Shown: positions 7,816 to 12,631 of the stretch, piece after piece
Numbering within the stretch: position 1 is the first letter of the stretch
Layout: the number at the start of each line of letters is the position of its first letter
Assembly: GCA_003230635.1 (NCBI GenBank)
Contig: QIFF01000120.1
Location: forward strand, 1-12,631
DNA: 12,631 nucleotides
Direction: 5' to 3'
From: a bacterium
Lineage (GTDB): Bacteria > SZUA-182
Program-made: the position numbers and the translations under genes
The notes under the pieces: generated by a model
What the model saw: only the letters and a program-made list of their open reading frames with translations
The model's database searches: none
What the model was told of the DNA's origin: nothing

Positions 7816-8703
7816 ATGAAACTTTTTTTGACTGGTGGTACCGGCTTTGTGGGGAGTGAAATTTTAAAGCAATTAACCGAGAATGGACATGCGGTGCGGT
7901 GCCTGGTGCGGCCGGATTCCAAGAAAAAACTGGCTGTCACAGAGGGGGTAGAAATTGTCAACGGCGATATTACCCAGCCCGAGAGCCTGGCCGGAAAAAT
8001 GGAGGGTTGTGAGGCGGTGATTCACCTGGTGGGAATTATTCGTGCCTTCCCAAGTAGGGGAATTACCTTTGAAAAAATACATTATGAGGGCAGCCGCAAT
8101 GTAATTGATGAGGCAAAACGGGCCGGAATCAAGCACTTTTTACATATGAGCGCCCTGGGAGCAAGCGCCGATGCCAAACCCCTCTATCACCAGACCAAGT
8201 ATAAGGCAGAACAATATCTGAAGCAAAGCGGGCTTACCTATACCATTTTCCGCCCCTCGGTAATCTTCGCTCCAAACGATGAGTTTGTTAACATGCTGGC
8301 GAACATGATTCGCCTGGCCCCGATTGTACCTGTAATTGGAAACGGGCGCTGTAAAATGCAGCCCGTGGCACTGGAGAACGTGGTCCAGGGCTATCTGGGC
8401 GCCTTGAGCAACCCGGTTGCCCAGGGCAAGGTCTATGAGATCGGCGGCCCCGAGCAATTTGAATACGATCAGATGCTGGACGTTATCGCTGGCGCTATGG
8501 GGCGTAAGGCAATCAAATTTCATCAGCCGGTCGCCCTGGTGAAACCCATGGTCTGCCTATTGGAGGGTTTTAGCTGTTTCCCTCTGAGCAGCGACCAACT
8601 GCTGATGTTGCAGCAGGACAATGTTTGCGACCCCCAGCCCTTCTGCCAGGAACTGGGAGTTGAGCTTGTTCCCTTCGCCGAGGGGATTAAAAAATGGTTG
8701 TGA
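7816..8703 (+). CDS. NAD(P)-binding atypical SDR, NDUFA9/epimerase-like
   Basis: This 295-residue protein is an extended/atypical short-chain dehydrogenase related to the NDUFA9-like NAD(P)H-binding group. The N-terminal Rossmann fold carries TGGTGFVGSEI (6-16), and the acidic/NGDIT segment (49-53) is typical. A YHQTK stretch (Tyr124-Lys128) occupies the YxxxK active-site position. RPSVIFAPNDEFVNML and PVIGNGRCKMQPVALENVV match the complex-I-type SDR pattern. In mitochondria the relative is a complex I accessory subunit; bacterial members are mostly uncharacterised and may act on quinone- or sugar-type substrates, so no reaction is assigned. The start at 7816 follows GGGAGGT (7802-7808). It appears to be its own transcription unit, between the DnaA-box region and a strong hairpin. 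Confidence 0.85.
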   Translation: MKLFLTGGTGFVGSEILKQLTENGHAVRCLVRPDSKKKLAVTEGVEIVNGDITQPESLAGKMEGCEAVIHLVGIIRAFPSRGITFEKIHYEGSRNVIDEAKRAGIKHFLHMSALGASADAKPLYHQTKYKAEQYLKQSGLTYTIFRPSVIFAPNDEFVNMLANMIRLAPIVPVIGNGRCKMQPVALENVVQGYLGALSNPVAQGKVYEIGGPEQFEYDQMLDVIAGAMGRKAIKFHQPVALVKPMVCLLEGFSCFPLSSDQLLMLQQDNVCDPQPFCQELGVELVPFAEGIKKWL

Positions 8704-8707
8704 TTAA

Positions 8708-8757
8708 TAGGGTGGGCTGCGCCCACCTTTTAAGACTGGTGGGCGCAGCCCACCCTA
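8708..8757. terminator. Perfect 20-bp-stem hairpin, likely terminator/REP-like repeat
   Basis: Five bases after the SDR stop, TAGGGTGGGCTGCGCCCACC (8708-8727) is followed by a 10-base loop and its exact reverse complement (8738-8757). Each arm is itself a smaller inverted repeat (GGTGGGC TGC GCCCACC), so the sequence can pair as one long or two short stems. There is no clear U-tract after the stem, only TTGCTTTT a few bases on, so it is not a textbook intrinsic terminator. GGGTGGGC...GCCCACCC units are, from memory, common dispersed REP-like sequences in many bacteria. It probably ends or stabilises the SDR transcript and insulates the next gene. Confidence 0.65.
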
Positions 8758-8760
8758 CCC

Positions 8761-8789
8761 TTGCTTTTCCCCAAACATTGGAGTATTAT
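8761..8789 (+). promoter_or_regulatory. Candidate sigma70-type promoter for the DUF151 gene
   Basis: TTGCTT (8761-8766) and TATTAT (8784-8789) are separated by 17 bases, close to the vegetative -35/-10 consensus. The site falls after the hairpin that ends the SDR gene and 35 bases before the DUF151 start, where a new promoter is expected. It rests on pattern alone. Confidence 0.35.
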
Positions 8790-8824
8790 TTAGGGGTAAT
8801 GTTTGTATGGAGGTGGTTTAAGGT

Positions 8825-9310
8825 ATGCTAATAGAGGTGAAACTCAAAGGGGTGGCGCTGGATCCCTTGACCAACGTGCCGATCGTGCTTCTGAAAGGGG
8901 TTAAAGACAGCCAAACCCTGCCCATTTGGATTGGGTTTTTTGAAGCCAACGCAATTATTTCCCAGGCCGAGCAGATCACTTTCCCCCGCCCGATGACGCA
9001 TGATTTATTAAAAACCACCCTTGAGAAACTGGGGGCTAAGGTAGATCGGGTGGTAATAACCGAGCTTAAAGACAACACCTTTTATGCGGTGATTGAGATT
9101 TCACGAGGGAGGACGCGGCTCAAGCTGGACTCCCGCCCCAGTGACGCTATTGCTCTGGCTTTGCGGGTTCAGGCACCGTTCTTTGTAGAAGAAGAGGTTT
9201 TTAAAAAAGCCAAAAAAATTGACTTAAGCCAACTACCCAGCCAGGAGGATAAGTGGCAAGACTGGTTGGAGCAGGCGCGGCCTGATGACTTCGGCAAGTA
9301 CCGGATGTAG
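8825..9310 (+). CDS. Bifunctional nuclease family protein (DUF151/BFN)
   Basis: A 161-residue member of the bifunctional nuclease (BFN, DUF151) family. The plant founder was reported to have DNase and RNase activity, but the role of most bacterial members is unknown. The signature appears early (VALDPLTNVPIVLLKG, then LPIWIGFFEANAI, 33-45), with the strongly conserved RPMTHDLL (55-62) and DSRPSDAIALALR (102-114) blocks. The C-terminal tail (about 125-161) is charged and carries no added UVR domain, which some longer members have. ATG 8825 follows GGAGG (8809-8813). It stands alone between the hairpin at 8708-8757 and the palindromic repeat at 9314-9456. Family is clear; biochemical function is not. 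Confidence 0.88.
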   Translation: MLIEVKLKGVALDPLTNVPIVLLKGVKDSQTLPIWIGFFEANAIISQAEQITFPRPMTHDLLKTTLEKLGAKVDRVVITELKDNTFYAVIEISRGRTRLKLDSRPSDAIALALRVQAPFFVEEEVFKKAKKIDLSQLPSQEDKWQDWLEQARPDDFGKYRM

Positions 9311-9313
9311 CGG

Positions 9314-9456
9314 CTTCGTAAAAAGTCCATCTGCGGCGTTGCGCGGCATCCTCAGTCACTGCGGCGTACCTACAAGTACGCCTTCGTTCCTTCGGATTTG
9401 CGCACCTTGCAGTTGGAGCTTTTTACTTTGCCGTCCGTTTTTCGGCTTTTTACGAG
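9314..9456. repeat. Large imperfect palindromic intergenic repeat
   Basis: The core (9318-9426) starts GTAAAAAG and ends with its complement CTTTTTAC; a second outer CTTTTTACGA at 9446-9455 pairs with TCGTAAAAAG at 9316-9325. The arms match further in (CTGC, TGCGC, ATCC/AATCC blocks). The centre is a perfect 7-bp stem, GGCGTAC/GTACGCC (9363-9369 and 9376-9382), with a 6-base loop. From memory, TTCGTAAAAAGTCCATCTGCGGCGTTGCGC-type palindromes are common intergenic repeats in Deltaproteobacteria, which is the main lineage hint here. It starts 3 bases after the DUF151 stop and may act as a folded 3'-UTR or transcription brake before the VanZ-glmM unit. No coding role is likely. Confidence 0.75.
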
Positions 9457-9478
9457 TTCATCAGATATAGCTAAACTT

Positions 9479-9880
9479 ATGAAAGCATTCTCTCTCCCCC
9501 TGCCATCATCTGCTCCCCCTTTATCTGTGCGCTGTATTGTTGTCTATTGGCTGCCGGTGGTCGCTTATCTGGGACTGATTTTTTACCTCTCCTCGTTACC
9601 CCAACTGGCTACTGAGATTAGTCTTTTTTCTGGCGCCGATAAATTCATTCACCTGGGGGAATATGCACTTTTAAGCTGGCTTCTGTCACGGGCCTTGCGC
9701 TCGGCCAGCCCCTTTAGCCGACAGGCCGCCGTCATAGCCATACTTTTTGCTACTCTCTATGGCATTAGTGACGAATTCCATCAAGCCTTTGTGCCCGGTC
9801 GCAGTGCGGAATTCCTGGACGTGGTTGCTGACTGCGGGGGAGCAGTTTTGGCCCAAATAATTAATTATAAAAGGAATTAA
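9479..9880 (+). CDS. VanZ-like family membrane protein
   Basis: A small integral inner-membrane protein of 133 residues in the VanZ-like family. Some members lower teicoplanin susceptibility by an unknown mechanism; most are uncharacterised. Predicted membrane segments are at about 19-40, 60-73, 83-97 and 112-128. The conserved polar set is present: DKFIHLGEY (54-62), [15 protein letters not shown] (94-108) and DVVAD (114-118). The start is the first ATG (9479) after the palindromic repeat. No good Shine-Dalgarno precedes it (ATATAGCTAAACTT), so initiation may be weak; TTG starts further up lie inside the repeat. glmM follows after 4 bp, implying co-transcription and perhaps a cell-envelope link. 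Confidence 0.85.
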   Translation: MKAFSLPLPSSAPPLSVRCIVVYWLPVVAYLGLIFYLSSLPQLATEISLFSGADKFIHLGEYALLSWLLSRALRSASPFSRQAAVIAILFATLYGISDEFHQAFVPGRSAEFLDVVADCGGAVLAQIINYKRN

Positions 9881-9884
9881 CTTC

Positions 9885-11240
9885 ATGCGCAAGTTGTTTG
9901 GCACCGATGGGGTGCGTGGGGTGGCTAATATAGAGCCAATGACTGCGGAAATCGCCCTCAGCTTGGGACGGGCGGCCGCCCATGTCTTTCGGCGTGACCA
10001 TAGGCGGCACCGGATTGTAATCGGCAAGGACACCCGTCTTTCCGGCTATATGCTGGAGAGTGCTTTGGTGGCCGGAATTTGCTCCATGGGAGTGGATGTG
10101 CTGGTGGTGGGGCCAATGCCCACCCCGGCCATTGCCTTTATCACCCGCAGCTTGCGGGCCGATGCCGGGGTGATGATTTCCGCCTCCCACAACCCTTACG
10201 AAGACAATGGGATTAAATTTTTTTCCTGCGAGGGCTTTAAACTGCCCGATAAGCTGGAGGCGGAGATTGAACACCTGGTAGCCAATGGGGAAATTGACGC
10301 TATTCGCCCCACAGCCACTGCAATCGGCAAGGCCTACCGCATTGACGATGCCGAGGGCAGGTATATTGAATTTTTGAAGAATTCCTTCCCCCGGGGCATG
10401 GACTTGCAAGGCTTAAAGATTGTGCTGGACTGCGCCAACGGGGCGGCCTACAAGGTGACCCCCAAGGTACTGCGCGAGTTGGGGGCCGAGGTGGTTGTTT
10501 ATCATGACCGCCCGGACGGTGAAAACATCAACCGCAATTGCGGCTCCTTGCATCCAGAAGTAGTGCAGGAAGCGGTCCTCACCCATAAGGCTGACCTGGG
10601 AATCTCCCTGGACGGTGATGCAGACCGCACCATTCTGGTGGATGAAAAGGGCAAGATTATTGACGGCGACCATATTATGGCCATCTGCGCCCTGGATTTT
10701 GCCCGCCGAGATAAGCTCCAGGCCAATACCCTGGTTACTACGGTAATGAGCAACCTGGGGCTGGAGTTGGCGCTTAAAAAAGCCGGGATTAAGATGATCA
10801 GAACTGCGGTAGGCGACCGTTATGTAATGGAAAAGATGCGTCAAGGCGGCTACAACCTGGGGGGGGAACAATCCGGGCATATTATCTTTTTAGATTACAG
10901 CACCAGCGGGGACGGCTCCCTGACCGCCCTGCAACTGTTGGCGATTATGGTAGAAAGCGGCCGGCCGCTTTCTCAGTTGGCCGCTTGTATGCAATCCCTG
11001 CCCCAAATCTTGATCAACCAAGATGTCAGGGAAAAAACCGACCTGGCTAAACTACCCCAAGTACAGCAGGCAATTCAGCGCGCCGAGGCCCGGTTGGGTG
11101 AAACTGGGCGGGTGCTGGTGCGCTATTCGGGTACTCAACCCATGGTGCGGGTCATGCTGGAAGGGAAAGACGGGCAAGAAATCAAGCGATTGGGGGAGGA
11201 AATTGTTGCCGCCATCACTCAGGGTATAGGAAAAACCTAA
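9885..11240 (+). CDS. glmM: Phosphoglucosamine mutase GlmM
   Basis: GlmM interconverts glucosamine-6-phosphate and glucosamine-1-phosphate, the step before GlmU on the path to UDP-GlcNAc, which feeds both peptidoglycan and lipid A. The 451-residue length is standard. It opens with [10 protein letters not shown]. The phosphoserine loop is ISASHNP with catalytic Ser101. The Mg-binding loop is DGDADR (Asp243, Asp245, Asp247), and the sugar-recognition loop is GGEQSGH (326-332). The C-terminal phosphate loop reads RYSGTQP (413-419), with Gln418 where most GlmM enzymes have Glu in SGTEP. The start at 9885 has AAGGAA upstream. The gene is 4 bp after the VanZ-like gene and 2 bp before the HAD gene, in one probable operon. 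PGM/PMM alternatives are unlikely given this set of loops. Confidence 0.97.
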   Translation: MRKLFGTDGVRGVANIEPMTAEIALSLGRAAAHVFRRDHRRHRIVIGKDTRLSGYMLESALVAGICSMGVDVLVVGPMPTPAIAFITRSLRADAGVMISASHNPYEDNGIKFFSCEGFKLPDKLEAEIEHLVANGEIDAIRPTATAIGKAYRIDDAEGRYIEFLKNSFPRGMDLQGLKIVLDCANGAAYKVTPKVLRELGAEVVVYHDRPDGENINRNCGSLHPEVVQEAVLTHKADLGISLDGDADRTILVDEKGKIIDGDHIMAICALDFARRDKLQANTLVTTVMSNLGLELALKKAGIKMIRTAVGDRYVMEKMRQGGYNLGGEQSGHIIFLDYSTSGDGSLTALQLLAIMVESGRPLSQLAACMQSLPQILINQDVREKTDLAKLPQVQQAIQRAEARLGETGRVLVRYSGTQPMVRVMLEGKDGQEIKRLGEEIVAAITQGIGKT

Positions 11241-11242
11241 AA

Positions 11243-11968
11243 ATGAGCCGCCAGTTGAAGGCGATTTTCTTTGACATTGACGATACCCTCTATTCCACCT
11301 CGGAGTTTGCCAAGGTGGCCCGCCTGAACAGCGTCCATGCCATGATCAAGGCCGGCTTGCACATGAGCACCGCAGCCTGCTTTCGCGAGCTGAGAGAAAT
11401 CATTGAGGAGTTTGGTTCCAATTTCGGCAAGCATTATGACACCCTGCTCTTGCGCATTCCCCCGGAAACCTATCGCGGGATCAACCCGGCGCTGATTGTG
11501 GCCGCCGGTGCAGTAGCCTACCACGAAACCAAGTTCAAGCAACTAAAACCCTACCAGGATGTGCTGGAAGTCTTTCAACTCCTCTCGCATACTGACTTGA
11601 CTATAGGAATTATTACCGCTGGCCTGGAAATCAAACAGGCGGAAAAACTTATCCGCCTGAAACTACTGGATTACATCAACCCGCAGGCGATTTTCATCAC
11701 CGATCAAATCGGGATCGGCAAACCCAACCGCAAACTCTACCAGAATGCCTGTGAGAGTCTGGGGCTGGCTCCCGAGTGCTGTATGTATATAGGGGACAAC
11801 CCGGTCAACGACATCGACCCTCCCAACAAAATCGGGATGATTACCGTGCTCAACCGCCGCAGCGGCAGGTATCTGGAGATTAAAGGCAAAACCAAGCCCG
11901 ATTACCTGATTCACGACATGTGGGAGTTGCTGGAAATACTGCGGCGGGATTTCAAGCTGGCGGTTTAA
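11243..11968 (+). CDS. HAD superfamily (subfamily IA) hydrolase, TIGR02253-like
   Basis: A 241-residue HAD-type phosphatase of the YjjG/TIGR02253-like group; its substrate is unknown. Motif I is FFDIDDTLY with nucleophile Asp11 and acid/base Asp13. Motif II is IITAG (Thr125), motif III includes Lys160 in GIGKPN, and motif IV is GDNPVNDID (Asp185, Asp190). An alpha-helical cap occupies about residues 18-100. Relatives include pyrimidine 5'-nucleotidases, so a nucleotide or sugar-phosphate substrate is a fair guess only. It lies 2 bp after glmM and 3 bp before lptE, so it is almost certainly co-transcribed with them. This placement hints at, but does not prove, a role in amino-sugar or LPS precursor metabolism. 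Only a weak AGGA (11227-11230) precedes the start. Confidence 0.85.
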   Translation: MSRQLKAIFFDIDDTLYSTSEFAKVARLNSVHAMIKAGLHMSTAACFRELREIIEEFGSNFGKHYDTLLLRIPPETYRGINPALIVAAGAVAYHETKFKQLKPYQDVLEVFQLLSHTDLTIGIITAGLEIKQAEKLIRLKLLDYINPQAIFITDQIGIGKPNRKLYQNACESLGLAPECCMYIGDNPVNDIDPPNKIGMITVLNRRSGRYLEIKGKTKPDYLIHDMWELLEILRRDFKLAV

Positions 11969-11971
11969 AAA

Positions 11972-12502
11972 ATGGGCATATCTAAAGCAAAAACCTATCT
12001 GGCACTGGGGCTGCTGTTCCTTACCGCCTGTGGCTATCACTTAATGGGTAGCAGTCTTTCCTCCCTCCCCCCCCATATCCAGACCATTGCCGTTCCCATG
12101 TTTAAGAATACCAGCGGGGAACCCAACCTGGAAAAGCACGTTACCCAAGCGGTAATTCAGAAATTCCAGAGTATCGGCAAACCGCGCCTGGTGGCAGAAG
12201 ACCAAGCCGATGCCGTTTTGCTGGGGACTGTTACCCGCTATACCCCGAGTTTTGCCTTATCTTTTACTGCTGGTAATACCGGGCAAAATGTGCAGGAATT
12301 CCGCATGGAGATTGTGGGAGATATACTAATCAAGGAAACGGCCAGCGGGAAAATTCTCTGGCAAAAAAAGGGACTCTACTCCAAGCGGGAATACACCCTG
12401 GCCGGCCAGTTGGCCGACACCAAGGTACGAGAGTTGGAACACAAGAAACTGACCGCCTTTGAATTTGCCCGTGACCTGACCATTGTTTTGGAAGGGTTTT
12501 AG
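11972..12502 (+). CDS. lptE: LPS assembly lipoprotein LptE
   Basis: LptE is the outer-membrane lipoprotein that plugs the LptD barrel and helps it assemble and receive LPS. The 176-residue product has a type II signal peptide with lipobox LTAC, giving a lipidated Cys20, followed by GYHL, the typical LptE opening. IQTIAVPMFKNTSGEPNLE (about 37-55), DAVLLGTVTRY and the C-terminal helix fit the LptE/RlpB fold. Such proteins diverge strongly, so the call depends on pattern and context rather than catalytic residues. In proteobacteria lptE is often beside leuS and holA; here it follows glmM and the HAD gene, and the next gene is beyond the window. Codons near residues 31-35 contain an 8-C run (12067-12074). 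Confidence 0.87.
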   Translation: MGISKAKTYLALGLLFLTACGYHLMGSSLSSLPPHIQTIAVPMFKNTSGEPNLEKHVTQAVIQKFQSIGKPRLVAEDQADAVLLGTVTRYTPSFALSFTAGNTGQNVQEFRMEIVGDILIKETASGKILWQKKGLYSKREYTLAGQLADTKVRELEHKKLTAFEFARDLTIVLEGF

Positions 12503-12514
12503 AAGGACTTTCAC

Positions 12515-12532
12515 CACAGAGGACGCAGAGGA
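12515..12532. repeat. Two tandem 9-bp units (CRCAGAGGA)
   Basis: CACAGAGGA (12515-12523) is followed directly by CGCAGAGGA (12524-12532), one base different. It begins 12 bases after the lptE stop. Motifs of the CACAGAGGACRCAGAGG kind are, as I remember, common intergenic repeats in environmental Gram-negatives. The reverse strand encodes a spurious FLCVLCGE-type ORF often mis-annotated from such repeats. Two units alone are weak evidence. Confidence 0.45.
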
Positions 12533-12546
12533 AAGAAATTGGGTGC

Positions 12547-12631
12547 CTTGAAAAATGAGAATTTTCGTTCAAGATCAAGGCATGCGAAAAATTTAACCGC
12601 AGGCATATGCCTGATATTCCGAGGATTAAAT
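12547..12631 (-). repeat. 129-bp palindromic repeat, copy 2, truncated by window end
   Basis: On the minus strand this matches the 129-bp palindrome at 2209-2337: the end CTTGAAAAAT (12547-12556) is the complement of 2328-2337. Over 91 compared bases (12541-12631 against 2254-2344) I count five mismatches, all transitions. The central palindrome here is perfect (CAGGCATATGCCTG). The similarity continues a few bases past the inverted-repeat end (GGGT/ACCC), so the true element may extend slightly beyond it. The rest lies past the window. It sits 44 bases after the lptE stop. Confidence 0.85.

Noticed and set aside
9285..9470. A 61-residue + strand frame across the DUF151 gene end and the palindrome
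   Set aside because: It translates the palindromic repeat and ends before the VanZ-like gene; nothing supports it as a protein.
12330..12578. Minus-strand open frames over the lptE end and the following repeats
   Set aside because: They read the FLCVLCGE-type peptide typical of translated CACAGAGGA repeats and overlap lptE on the opposite strand.
2209..12631. A composite transposon or genomic island bounded by the two inverted palindromes
   Set aside because: The interior is housekeeping envelope genes with no transposase, integrase or cargo-like genes, and no target duplication can be seen. Two dispersed repeat copies explain it better.
1..12631. CRISPR array, tRNA, rRNA, riboswitch, toxin-antitoxin or phage-defence genes
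   Set aside because: I looked for regularly spaced repeats, tRNA-like cloverleaf arms and the usual protein motifs and saw none; the repeats present are palindromic and not regularly spaced.

Overview
The window reads as chromosomal DNA from a Gram-negative (diderm, LPS-making) bacterium. All eleven genes I can support lie on the + strand. Lineage is inferred only. LpxD, KdsC, BamA, Skp and LptE require an LPS-bearing outer membrane. The palindromic intergenic repeat at about 9314-9456, and a GlmM phosphate-loop variant (SGTQP), resemble what I remember from Desulfobacterota ('Deltaproteobacteria') and related environmental phyla. I cannot name a genus.

Layout. (1) 1-2174: a ClpC-type AAA+ unfoldase whose N-terminus is cut off by the window edge. 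(2) 2175-2442: a non-coding stretch made almost wholly of repeats, a 129-bp imperfect palindrome followed by an AT-rich nest of CAAATGTCAAA-like units that runs into the bamA start. (3) 2443-6857: an outer-membrane/LPS cluster, bamA, skp, lpxD and kdsC, with short gaps or overlaps. (4) 6890-7576: cmk (cytidylate kinase). (5) 7577-7815: a 239-bp gap with three perfect DnaA-box 9-mers (TTATCCACA), two of them as an inverted pair. (6) 7816-8703: an atypical SDR (NDUFA9-like), closed by a perfect 20-bp-stem hairpin. (7) 8825-9310: a bifunctional-nuclease-family (DUF151) protein, then a large palindromic repeat. (8) 9479-12502: a VanZ-like membrane protein, glmM, a HAD hydrolase and lptE, spaced 2-4 bp apart. 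(9) 12503-12631: a short tandem motif, then a second, inverted copy of the 129-bp palindrome, truncated by the window end.

How the genes fit together. BamA inserts beta-barrels into the outer membrane and Skp carries them across the periplasm. LpxD adds the second acyl chain in lipid A synthesis. KdsC frees Kdo for the inner core. GlmM feeds UDP-GlcNAc, the common precursor of lipid A and peptidoglycan. LptE is the plug and assembly partner of the LptD translocon. ClpC, Cmk, the SDR and the DUF151 protein are general housekeeping or stress functions. The protein-coding content is conventional. The unexplained signal lies between genes: at least three families of palindromic repeats, a bamA start codon that lies inside repeat DNA, and a DnaA-box cluster that may be an origin or a DnaA-controlled site. 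I found no clear new defence, mobile or biosynthetic system.
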